A stretch of DNA of 10,202 nt from Spirochaeta sp. (GCA_027859055.1 JAQIBO010000354.1:1-10202); one strand, 5' to 3'; numbered from the stretch's first letter, positions 1 through 6,730 are shown. Translations and numbers: made by a program. Notes: generated by a model from the letters alone, not told the origin.

Positions 1-989
1 GTGTAGGGATAGTCGGCGAGATACTCGATCAGCAGTTCGTTTACCGGTACCTCGATCCGGTAGTCGGACCCGCGGTAGGTAAACTTCAGCTGTTCCCGGC
101 GCGTCTGCGACGGGATGCCGAGGGTATCGGGCAGCTCAAGGCGAATCTCCCGGTCGCTCCCGGGGAAATCACCGGCGTAGGTCCGCCACCGCATGCGCTC
201 CCGGAACGGTTCCCCATTGGCCCGCAGAATGTAGTAGCGCCGGTCATCGATCGAAAAATAGGCGGTGCTGTACAGCGTGTTCGGACTCGGCAGCAGCAAC
301 GCCACCGTCGCGCCGCTGTACGCAACGCGCATGTCAAACCCGTTTTTGACCATCAGGTACCATGTCGCCGCAGCGCGGTCCTGCTCCCGCGCAAACAGAT
401 GCTCCGCGACAAGTGTCACCAGTTGAAACGTTCCGTAGTCATTCAGTTCGCGCCGCTCAGCCGCCGCGGCCAGCGCAGCGGCCAGGTCGGCGACACCGGC
501 GGTGGTCGCGGCGTCCCAGTAATCGGAAAACCCGTCCGGCGACACCGCCTCCAGCCGGAGGGATGAAATATCCTCCGGTACCGGCAGACTGATTTGCAGG
601 CCGTGAAATGTGACCGAAATCTGCTCCGGTCGGAGCGGATCATCCACGACCGCATCGTTCTGTTCCAACGGCCGGCGACTGAGGGTGACCCTGGCACGAT
701 CACCGGTGCGCGTTGCAGCGTCGGTCCGCGGAGGAGCTTCCAGTTTCGGCTCGGCGTAAAACCCCGATTCGAGAAACGCCTCAAACTGTTCCCACTCGGT
801 TTTCAGAAACTCCGAAAACGCGGCGTCCTCTTCGGAGATAAACGACTGAAACGCCGCGTCCTGTTGCGCCTGCCACTCTTCAAATGACTGTTGCGCAGAG
901 ATGGATGGCGAAATCACCAGCAGAATTACAGCTGCGGCAAGACTGAGCGTTCCCAACGACGTACGATTATTCGATGTAACTCCGTTCAC
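1..989 (-). CDS. Exported transglutaminase-like-fold protein with 11-residue aromatic repeats, 3' end outside window
   Basis: A continuous frame of 329 codons runs from a GTG at 989 to the window edge with no stop. The start is fixed by GGAGG at 996-1000, six bases upstream, followed by a Sec signal peptide (hydrophobic residues about 12-27, likely cleavage after SISA at 32). Residues 33-74 hold four aromatic pairs spaced exactly 11 residues apart (F36/W39, F47/F50, F58/F61, F69/F72), suggesting an amphipathic helix. Residues 183-255 contain NDYG...TWYLMVKNGFDMRVAYSG and YSTAYFSIDDRRYYIL, which resemble the core of a family of uncharacterised exported proteins known to me mainly from Bacteroidota and, more distantly, transglutaminase-like domains. 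The visible part has no cysteine, so a thiol protease activity is unlikely. Divergent from the LPP20 lipoprotein gene, with which it may work. The role is unknown; the fold assignment is inference, whereas the gene itself is secure. Confidence 0.85.
   Translation of the reverse strand, partial: MNGVTSNNRTSLGTLSLAAAVILLVISPSISAQQSFEEWQAQQDAAFQSFISEEDAAFSEFLKTEWEQFEAFLESGFYAEPKLEAPPRTDAATRTGDRARVTLSRRPLEQNDAVVDDPLRPEQISVTFHGLQISLPVPEDISSLRLEAVSPDGFSDYWDAATTAGVADLAAALAAAAERRELNDYGTFQLVTLVAEHLFAREQDRAAATWYLMVKNGFDMRVAYSGATVALLLPSPNTLYSTAYFSIDDRRYYILRANGEPFRERMRWRTYAGDFPGSDREIRLELPDTLGIPSQTRREQLKFTYRGSDYRIEVPVNELLIEYLADYPY
768..893 (-). repeat. Four 11-residue aromatic repeats within the exported protein
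   Basis: Residues 33-74 of the minus-strand protein repeat the pattern aromatic-x-x-aromatic every 11 residues: F36xxW39, F47xxF50, F58xxF61, F69xxF72. Two units read DAAFQSF and DAAFSEF, the last WEQFEAF. An 11-residue period places each pair on the same face of an alpha helix. The repeat is at protein level and only partly kept in the DNA. Confidence 0.75.
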
Positions 990-995
990 GATGTA

Positions 996-1000
996 CCTCC
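996..1000 (-). promoter_or_regulatory. Ribosome binding site fixing the GTG start at 989
   Basis: GGAGG on the minus strand, six bases before the GTG. It decides the start of a gene with no suitable ATG near its signal peptide. Confidence 0.75.
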
Positions 1001-1005
1001 AACCC

Positions 1006-1034
1006 ACAATAGATTGTACACCGCGTCGTGTCAA
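1006..1034 (-). promoter_or_regulatory. Candidate sigma-70 promoter of the minus-strand exported protein
   Basis: On the minus strand a perfect TTGACA (1029-1034) is followed after 17 bases by TATTGT (1006-1011, 4 of 6 matches). The predicted start of transcription would be near 999, on the Shine-Dalgarno itself, giving a leader of only about ten bases. A better -10 hexamer, TACAAT, lies at 1013-1018 but has only a weak -35 partner. The true start may use that one. Confidence 0.35.
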
Positions 1035-1077
1035 AATCAGGAGTTGATACGATTTATGACACATTTCTCTGATGCGA

Positions 1078-1106
1078 TGGAAAAAATCCGCGCAGGGGTT
1101 TATACT
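1078..1106 (+). promoter_or_regulatory. Candidate sigma-70 promoter of the LPP20 lipoprotein gene
   Basis: TGGAAA (1078-1083, 4 of 6 matches to TTGACA), a 17-base spacer and TATACT (1101-1106, 5 of 6 matches to TATAAT). Transcription would begin near 1113, leaving a leader of about 27 bases that includes the strong GAGGAGG site at 1129-1135. Chosen by pattern only. Confidence 0.45.
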
Positions 1107-1139
1107 GCCTGTAAAATTGGTATCTCCTGAGGAGGAAAT

Positions 1140-1751
1140 ATGAAGGTACGATCTATCATGTATATTCTGATGGCTGTCCTGGTTGCAGCTTTTGTCGTCG
1201 GCTGTGCGTCTGAGCCGGAACCTGCTCCGCAGCCCGCTCCCGCTCCCGCACCGGAACCTGAACCGCAGGGCATGCAAATCGATGCGCCGGATTGGTTTCT
1301 GAATCCGCCGATGGCGGATGATGCGATTTACGGCATCGGTACCGCAAAAATGTCGGACCTGTCCCGGTCGCGGAACGTGGCGATCTCCCGGGCACGCAAC
1401 GACATCGCCTTTCAGATGAACGCGCAGATCCAGGCGGCGATCACCGACTACGCCCAGGAAGCCGGCGTCGACGATAACACCCAGGTGGTGAGCTTTGTCG
1501 AAACCGTTTCCCGGCAGACCACGGAGACGACGTTGCAGGGCACCCGGACCGAGAGTGTGTATCCCGCTCAGGACGGTACGGTCTACGCTCTCGTAAGCTT
1601 CCCGCGGAATAACTTCATGCAGGCAAGCGAAGAGGTGTTTCAACGAAACGAAGACGCTGCGTTTGCCGAGTTCAAGGCGGATCAGGCGCTGCAACGGCTT
1701 GACCAGCAGATGTCCAACAACCCGACTTCAGCGGGAAATATCGACGAGTAG
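1140..1751 (+). CDS. LPP20-family lipoprotein
   Basis: A 203-residue lipoprotein. The ATG follows GAGGAGG (1129-1135) by four bases. Residues 1-21 form a lipoprotein signal peptide ending VVGC, with the lipidated cysteine at 22. Residues 23-43 are a Pro/Ala/Glu-rich linker that would hold the domain away from the membrane. From about residue 48, DAPDWFLNPP, then DAIYGIGTAK, SRSRNVAISRARNDIA and a later VYALVSFPRNNF form the pattern of the LPP20 family, named after a Helicobacter lipoprotein; its biochemical role is poorly defined. The C-terminal tail (about 164-190) is predicted helical and contains EDAAFAEF, almost identical to a motif in the divergently transcribed exported protein. It is followed by a strong terminator, so the gene is probably its own transcription unit. 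The family call is firm, the function unknown; outer-membrane anchoring is inferred. Confidence 0.9.
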   Translation: MKVRSIMYILMAVLVAAFVVGCASEPEPAPQPAPAPAPEPEPQGMQIDAPDWFLNPPMADDAIYGIGTAKMSDLSRSRNVAISRARNDIAFQMNAQIQAAITDYAQEAGVDDNTQVVSFVETVSRQTTETTLQGTRTESVYPAQDGTVYALVSFPRNNFMQASEEVFQRNEDAAFAEFKADQALQRLDQQMSNNPTSAGNIDE

Positions 1752-1770
1752 ACGGTATTTGAGTTGTACG

Positions 1771-1803
1771 AGGCCTCCGGTATTGACCGGAGGCCTTTTT
1801 TTT
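1771..1803 (+). terminator. Strong intrinsic terminator after the LPP20 lipoprotein gene
   Basis: A perfect 11-bp stem (AGGCCTCCGGT at 1771-1781 with ACCGGAGGCCT at 1786-1796), a 4-base ATTG loop and an eight-base T-run (1796-1803). It works on the plus strand only, because no T-run follows the stem on the other strand. It starts 20 bases after the lipoprotein stop. Confidence 0.95.
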
Positions 1804-1817
1804 ACTGGAATGGAACG

Positions 1818-2405
1818 GTGAAAGAGAAAGAAACGGTTCGCGATGAAATACGGCGACAGATCGAAGGACTCAGTCCGGAGGACCGGATCGTCATGGACGC
1901 TCAGATCGCCACGCACATCACCCACCTGCCGTTCTGGGAAACGTCCTCCGTGGTAGTCGGCTACATGGCGATCGGCGACGAGGTGGATCTGCAGGCCGTC
2001 CTGCGCGCCTCGGTGCAGGCGGGGAAACGCGTGGCCCTGCCGCGAGTGGAGGGTTCCGGTACGGAGATGGCGCTCCGGTCCGTTACCGATTTTCCCGCTG
2101 GTCTCGAACGTCACGCCCACGGCTTTCTGCAACCCACAGCCGACGCGCCGAAAATAACCGATCTTTCTTCGGCACTGTTGTTGATTCCCGGGCGCGCCTT
2201 TGACCGTTCCGGTCATCGCCTCGGCCGCGGCGGTGGATACTACGATCGATTTCTGGCCGACGCGGAACCGGGAGGCGTCACCGTCGGCGTGGGCTACGCC
2301 CTGCAACTGCGTTCACACATCCCGATCGACGATCTGGACCGTCCGGTGCAGATCGTTATTACCGATTCTGAAACGTGTTTCTGCACCCGACCGAAAAATA
2401 CCTAA
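1818..2405 (+). CDS. fau: 5-formyltetrahydrofolate cyclo-ligase
   Basis: A 195-residue cytoplasmic enzyme of folate metabolism: it uses ATP to convert 5-formyltetrahydrofolate to 5,10-methenyltetrahydrofolate. The hallmark motif spans residues 124-146: PGRAFDRSGHRLGRGGG followed by YYDRFL, the nucleotide- and folate-binding segment of this family. The N-terminus (KEKETVRDEIRRQIEGLSPEDR) and full length match the family. GTG 1818 is chosen because the frame continues upstream to TTG 1764, but those 18 codons would be the terminator hairpin and match nothing in the family. The ribosome site is weak (GGAA at 1807-1810). Small deviations are GFLQP (residues 102-106) where an EP pair is usual, and a Cys-rich end (CFC). 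No clear promoter separates it from the terminator 14 bases upstream, so expression may depend on read-through or a start inside the lipoprotein gene. Confidence 0.92.
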   Translation: MKEKETVRDEIRRQIEGLSPEDRIVMDAQIATHITHLPFWETSSVVVGYMAIGDEVDLQAVLRASVQAGKRVALPRVEGSGTEMALRSVTDFPAGLERHAHGFLQPTADAPKITDLSSALLLIPGRAFDRSGHRLGRGGGYYDRFLADAEPGGVTVGVGYALQLRSHIPIDDLDRPVQIVITDSETCFCTRPKNT

Positions 2406-2422
2406 CGACCGGTCGGTATTTT
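2395..2422 (+). terminator. Weak candidate terminator after the cyclo-ligase gene
   Basis: AAAATACC (2395-2402) can pair with GGTATTTT (2415-2422) around a 12-base loop that contains the stop codon. The stem is AT-rich and its T-run is largely used up in pairing, so it is a poor terminator. The same bases overlap the operator-like palindrome at 2403-2418, and the two readings compete. Confidence 0.25.
2403..2418. promoter_or_regulatory. TetR-type operator-like palindrome upstream of the efflux operon
   Basis: TAACGACCGGTCGGTA is a 16-bp inverted repeat with seven of eight pairs matching. It resembles the GACC...GGTC operators of several TetR/AcrR repressors, such as the TAGACC/GGTCTA box of NemR. 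It lies six bases before the TTGACT promoter element of the efflux operon and includes the cyclo-ligase stop codon. No TetR gene is visible in the window, so the regulator would be encoded elsewhere. Confidence 0.35.
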
Positions 2423-2423
2423 C

Positions 2424-2452
2424 TTGACTCTTCCCTGATACCTGCGTACTTT
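2424..2452 (+). promoter_or_regulatory. Candidate promoter of the RND efflux operon
   Basis: TTGACT (2424-2429, 5 of 6 matches), a 17-base spacer and a poor -10 TACTTT (2447-2452, 3 of 6). Transcription would start near 2459, the first base of the GGAGG ribosome site, giving a ten-base leader. The -10 is weak enough that activator help or another start is possible. Confidence 0.35.
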
Positions 2453-2458
2453 GCCCGC

Positions 2459-2463
2459 GGAGG
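2459..2463 (+). promoter_or_regulatory. Ribosome binding site fixing the adaptor start at 2469
   Basis: GGAGG five bases before ATG 2469. It rules out the in-frame TTG at 2451, which lies upstream of this site and would add six residues before the signal peptide. Confidence 0.8.
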
Positions 2464-2468
2464 AACGC

Positions 2469-3572
2469 ATGAAGTATGTACGGATCATCGGGTTGGTCTC
2501 GTTTTTTGCCATTTTCGCGGTGCTTGGTGTATCCTGCGGGGGCGAATCTGACGGCGCATCGGCTGCATCGGCGGAATGGAATGAAGACAACGGCGATGCA
2601 GCCGCTCCTGCTCTGGCGGTGGAAGGGCTGGAAGTTTCCCGCGACAGCGTTCTTCAGACCGTTGAAAGCTCCGGCATTGTCCGCGGCGCGCAGGAGGCCC
2701 GCGTCGTATCCGAGGTAGAGGGGATGATCCTTTCCGCTCCCTTTGAACTCGGCCAACCGGTCGAAGAAGGGGATGTACTGGTTAATGTCGACGCCACCCT
2801 GGCTGCCCTTCAACTTGAAGAGGCGCGCGGAGTATTTGAAAGCGCCCGGATCGACCTCAACGCCGTACAACGCCGATTTGAGAACGGCAGCGCCTCCCAG
2901 GCGGAGCTGACGCGCGCCCGGAGCAGCGCTAATGGTGCTCAAGCTCGTCTGCAAGCTGCGGAGAACACCTGGGAAGATCACACCATTCGTGCGCCGATTT
3001 CCGGCCTGGTTGCCGGCCGGGAGGCATCGATGGGGCGTGGTAACTACATGACCCGCGGGTCCGCAGTCGCGCGAATCGTCAATCTCGATACCGTGGAAAT
3101 GGAGTTTGGTGTCGGAGAACAGGAGCTGCAGTACCTGGCCGAAGCGGTCCCGGCACGCGTCAATGTAGCCGCATGCGAGGATGAGGTCGAGGCGACCGTC
3201 GCCTCGATCGCCGCCGGTGCGGACCCGCGGACGGGGAGCTTCCCGGTCGTTGTACGGTGGGAGAACACCTGCGAGGGATTACGGTCAGGCATGAGTGCGT
3301 CGGTCCGTATTCGCGTGAGCGAGGAGAATCCCGAGCTGATCGTACCTGATTCCGCTATCCGTCGCAGCGGTGATAGCGCGGTTGTCTTTGTCGCGCGGTC
3401 CGGCTCCGTCGAGGCGCGTACGGTTGTCACCGGGCGTCGATTGGGAAATCGCGTCCAGATCCTTGACGGGCTCACGGATGGCGAGGTGATCGTGACGACG
3501 GCGCTGTCCGCTCTGTCCGACGGCGCCGCCGTGGAGGTGACCGTGCGTGGCAGGACGGGGGATGTCCTGTGA
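2469..3572 (+). CDS. RND efflux periplasmic adaptor (membrane fusion protein), probable lipoprotein
   Basis: A 367-residue periplasmic adaptor that would bridge the RND pump and the TolC-type channel encoded next. Residues 1-22 form a hydrophobic signal ending LGVSC; Cys23 is the likely lipidation site, although glycine at -3 makes the lipobox non-canonical. Residues 24-50 are a Ser/Ala/Asp/Glu linker. The lipoyl (barrel-sandwich) halves are residues about 78-110 (ARVVSEVEGMILSAPFELGQ onwards) and 170-205 (DHTIRAPISGLVAGREASMG onwards), flanking a short helical hairpin (111-169). A beta-barrel (206-285) and a membrane-proximal domain (286-360, with LIVPDSAIRRSGDSAVVFVA) follow. Two other cysteines, 236 and 268, sit in the barrel and could form a disulfide. 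Its stop overlaps the pump's GTG by four bases (GTGA), implying translational coupling. The family is firm; the substrate cannot be inferred. Confidence 0.94.
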   Translation: MKYVRIIGLVSFFAIFAVLGVSCGGESDGASAASAEWNEDNGDAAAPALAVEGLEVSRDSVLQTVESSGIVRGAQEARVVSEVEGMILSAPFELGQPVEEGDVLVNVDATLAALQLEEARGVFESARIDLNAVQRRFENGSASQAELTRARSSANGAQARLQAAENTWEDHTIRAPISGLVAGREASMGRGNYMTRGSAVARIVNLDTVEMEFGVGEQELQYLAEAVPARVNVAACEDEVEATVASIAAGADPRTGSFPVVVRWENTCEGLRSGMSASVRIRVSEENPELIVPDSAIRRSGDSAVVFVARSGSVEARTVVTGRRLGNRVQILDGLTDGEVIVTTALSALSDGAAVEVTVRGRTGDVL

Positions 3573-6500
3573 GTATCGGAACATTTTCGGTCAAAAATCC
3601 GGTCTTTCTCAACATCGTTATGATCCTGGTACTTATTGCCGGGGTGTTCAGTCTCAATCGGCTTCCGCGTGAGCAGTTCGCGGAGATTCCGTTTTATTTT
3701 GTCAATGTCATCGTCCCGTATCCCGGTGTCTCCGCTGAGGATATCGAACAGAGCGTCACGGTTCCGGTGGAAAATGAAATGGCGGGGCTCCAGAGCCTCG
3801 ACGAAATCCAATCGGTAACTACTGAGGGGCTTTCGCGAGTAACGCTTCAGTTCGATCAGGGGCTGAACGACGATGAATTTGAAACCCTGTTTCAAGAAGT
3901 GCAGAATCGCTTCACAAACCTGGACCTTCCCGACGGGACGCTAAGCGCCACTATTGATGATTTCTCGACGAACGACTTCCTCCCCGTAATCGAGGTTGTC
4001 CTCCACGGAGATATTCCGTACGCGGACCTGAATCAAGCGGCGCGCAACGTGGCGGATCAACTTCAGACAGTCACAGACCTTTCAGGAATTACCCTTATCG
4101 GATCTCGGGATCGGGAAATCGCGATTGAACTGGACCGTGATCGAATGGAGGCGCTGAACGTGTCCCTTGATGAAGTCGTCTCGGCGATACAAGGGCAGAA
4201 CGTGACCATTCCGGGGGGTACACTCAAAACATCCTCTCGTGAATTCCTCTTGCGGACGGTGGGCGAGCCGGAATCGACCGCCCAGTTTCGGACCGTCGTC
4301 GTCCGAGACGGGGGATCGGGAGAAACGGGAGTCATCCGACTTGGTGATCTCGCCACCGTGCGAGAGCAGTACGATCTCGAGGGCACCGCCGCACGGTTCA
4401 ACGGGCGCCAGGCGATCAGCCTCCAGATCGCCAAAGTTCCCGGTGGAAGTTCCGTCGGTATCACCGACGAGGTGCGGCGACGGGTCGGCATGTACGAACA
4501 GACACTCCTCCCGGGCGTTTCCGTTGACTATTTCAATGACTCCACCGTGGCGATTCGCGACAGCCTGAATGTGCTGATAACCAATGCACTTTTGGGGCTT
4601 GGTCTGCTCGTCATTATTCTCCTGATCTTCATTGGCGTCCGAAACGCGCTCATGACTGCCCTTGGGATTCCGTTGACTTTTGCCCTGACGTTTATCGTTC
4701 TCGATGCGTTCGGGGAGACGCTGAACAGTAACACCCTCTTCGGGCTCGTTCTCGTGCTCGGTTTGGTCGTCGACCACGCGATCGTGATCGTCGAGAACAG
4801 TTACCGTCTCCAGCAGCAGAAGGGTATGAGCCGCCATGACGCGGCTATCCACGGCGTGAATCAGGTAGTAGTGCCCGTCATCGCAGCGACGCTGACCACC
4901 GTAGCGGCGTTTCTCCCGTTGACCTTTTTACCGGGTATTATCGGAAAGTTTCTGCGCGTCGTTCCGCTGACGGTGAGTATCGCCCTCATCGCATCCACCT
5001 TTGAAGCGGCGGTCTTTATACCGTCGCACTTCGCGGACTGGCCCGGCGGAAAGCGGAGTACCTCCGGCGGGCGCGGGATGGCCGCCGTTCAGGCGCGTTT
5101 TCGCAGCGTTCTCGAGTATCTGTACCATCGCCGTGGCCGCGTCGCGATCGCCACCGTCCTACTGATGCTTCTCGTTTTTTCGCGTATCGGTGGTATTCAA
5201 CAGGATCTGTTTTCCTCGGAAGACGCCACACTGTTCTATGTTGATATTGAAATGCCCCCGGGTACGCCGATAGATCGGACCAACGAATTTGTTCGCGCCT
5301 ACGAGTCGCGGCTGGTTCCGCTTGTGGGTAATGGCGAGGTGGTTGCGATCAACGCATTCGTCGGATTTTCCGGGAGCGAAAACGAGAACGTTCGCCAGTC
5401 CAACGTCGGGCAGATCGTTGTTGACCTTACCGAGCAGGATGAAGGACGGACACGATCGATTACGGAGATCATGGCCGAAGCGCGGGAGGTGACCGATGAC
5501 ATTCCCGGCGCGGAGGTGGTTCAATTTCGCAAACAACAGGGAGGACCGCCGACGGATCCCCCCGTGTCGTTCCGCCTTTTCGGGGACAGTTACACTGAAC
5601 TCGGCGCCGTGGCAACGGCGTTCCGCGAGCAAATGGCAAGTTATTCGGAGCTTTTCAACATCGACGACAACCTGAACATGGGTACACCGGAGATACGAAT
5701 CCGGGTGGACGAGGCACGCGCCGCGGACTACGGTCTGAGCGTCCGTATGGTTGGCCAGTACATACGCGGCAGTTTCGACGGGATCGATGCCGGTACCGTC
5801 TTTACCGATAACGAAGAAACCGATGTGTTGGTCTCCTACGCGAACGGCGGGCCCACGTCGATCGACCGGTTGCTGCAACTGCGGATTCCCACTCCCGACG
5901 GACGCCGGATTCCGTTCAGTACGATCGCCCGCCTCGAAGAGGGCGATGCGATCTCGACGATTCGACGAATCGACGGGAAGCGCGAGGTGACAGTGACCGC
6001 AGAGGCGTATTCGGAAGCGGGCGTTCCAGCGATCAACACCGAGATTCAGGCGTTGTTTGAAAACCAATTGCAACCGCAATACCCGGGTGTCGTCCTGAGT
6101 GTCGGGGGCGAGTTCGCCGAGTTTGCAAACACCCTCCGTGAGATTCTTCGCGTCTTCGTGATCGGAATCTTCCTGATCTATCTCATTCTGGCAACGCAGT
6201 TCAACTCGTACACGCAACCGTTGTTGATTCTGTTGACCGTTCCGTTTGCCTTCGTGGGGGTTGTACTCTTTTTGCTCATCTCCGGGACACCGCTTTCCAC
6301 GACGGTGATATACGCCACCGTCGCGCTCGCGGGTATCGCTGTGAACGATACGATTGTGCTGATCAGTTTTGCCAACCAGAGTCGGCGGGACGACGGTGCA
6401 CCCGTCGGGCACGCCGTGACCGACGCTGCGGTGACGCGGCTGCGCCCGATTCTCCTGACCTCACTTACTACCGTCGCCGGGCTGGTACCTACCGCGATCG

Positions 6501-6730
6501 GGCTTGGGGGAACGTCCGTGGTTTGGGGCCCGATGGCAAGCACGATCATCTTCGGGCTGATCTTTTCGACACTGACGACACTTGTTATCGTTCCAAGCTT
6601 TTACGGACTGCTCTACGATGCGGAACGCCGAACGGCGCGACGCGAACGGCGTCGCGAACGTCGCAGCTCCCGGCGCGGGGCCAAAGGGATAGTGGAACGC
6701 GGAGACGACGAGAAGGATACAAAACGATGA
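3569..6730 (+). CDS. RND-family efflux pump, inner-membrane permease (HAE1/AcrB-like)
   Basis: A 1053-residue proton-driven pump of typical AcrB length. GTG 3569 overlaps the adaptor stop; GGGGGA at 3557-3562 serves as ribosome site. Twelve membrane segments are visible: about 11-28, 337-356, 361-379, 389-408, 434-454, 464-484, 524-541, 859-876, 882-905, 912-934, 958-978 and 988-1012. Two large periplasmic porter/docking loops (about 30-335 and 545-855) separate them, the internal duplication of RND pumps. TM4 reads GLVVDHAIVIVEN: Asp402 is kept but the second acidic residue of the usual DD pair is His403. In TM10 (GIAVNDTIVLISF) the AcrB relay lysine position is Asn926, a state common in a large RND subgroup. 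The C-terminus is an Arg-rich cytoplasmic tail (11 Arg in residues 1020-1036). Drug, lipid or other substrates are all possible. The CusA-type metal exporters seem less likely, as no Met-rich sites are apparent. Confidence 0.96.
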   Translation: MSIGTFSVKNPVFLNIVMILVLIAGVFSLNRLPREQFAEIPFYFVNVIVPYPGVSAEDIEQSVTVPVENEMAGLQSLDEIQSVTTEGLSRVTLQFDQGLNDDEFETLFQEVQNRFTNLDLPDGTLSATIDDFSTNDFLPVIEVVLHGDIPYADLNQAARNVADQLQTVTDLSGITLIGSRDREIAIELDRDRMEALNVSLDEVVSAIQGQNVTIPGGTLKTSSREFLLRTVGEPESTAQFRTVVVRDGGSGETGVIRLGDLATVREQYDLEGTAARFNGRQAISLQIAKVPGGSSVGITDEVRRRVGMYEQTLLPGVSVDYFNDSTVAIRDSLNVLITNALLGLGLLVIILLIFIGVRNALMTALGIPLTFALTFIVLDAFGETLNSNTLFGLVLVLGLVVDHAIVIVENSYRLQQQKGMSRHDAAIHGVNQVVVPVIAATLTTVAAFLPLTFLPGIIGKFLRVVPLTVSIALIASTFEAAVFIPSHFADWPGGKRSTSGGRGMAAVQARFRSVLEYLYHRRGRVAIATVLLMLLVFSRIGGIQQDLFSSEDATLFYVDIEMPPGTPIDRTNEFVRAYESRLVPLVGNGEVVAINAFVGFSGSENENVRQSNVGQIVVDLTEQDEGRTRSITEIMAEAREVTDDIPGAEVVQFRKQQGGPPTDPPVSFRLFGDSYTELGAVATAFREQMASYSELFNIDDNLNMGTPEIRIRVDEARAADYGLSVRMVGQYIRGSFDGIDAGTVFTDNEETDVLVSYANGGPTSIDRLLQLRIPTPDGRRIPFSTIARLEEGDAISTIRRIDGKREVTVTAEAYSEAGVPAINTEIQALFENQLQPQYPGVVLSVGGEFAEFANTLREILRVFVIGIFLIYLILATQFNSYTQPLLILLTVPFAFVGVVLFLLISGTPLSTTVIYATVALAGIAVNDTIVLISFANQSRRDDGAPVGHAVTDAAVTRLRPILLTSLTTVAGLVPTAIGLGGTSVVWGPMASTIIFGLIFSTLTTLVIVPSFYGLLYDAERRTARRERRRERRSSRRGAKGIVERGDDEKDTKR

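Noticed and set aside
1124..1134. CTCCTGAGGAG palindrome covering the LPP20 gene ribosome site as a translational switch
   Set aside because: The centre leaves no room for a stable hairpin loop; self-complementarity around GAGGAG sites is common by chance.
1764..1817. TTG 1764 as start of the cyclo-ligase
   Set aside because: It would translate the terminator hairpin into 18 residues that match nothing in the family; GTG 1818 gives the normal N-terminus and length.
5159..6412. 417-codon open frame antisense to the RND pump
   Set aside because: No family resemblance, no ribosome site, and composition expected of the reverse frame of a GC-rich gene. The same applies to antisense frames at 4082-4852, 3044-3895 and 2313-2981.
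6523..6726. Upstream in-frame extension of the TolC-family gene inside the pump gene
   Set aside because: It would place 68 unrelated residues before a clear Sec signal peptide; ATG 6727 has a ribosome site and the usual ATGA overlap.
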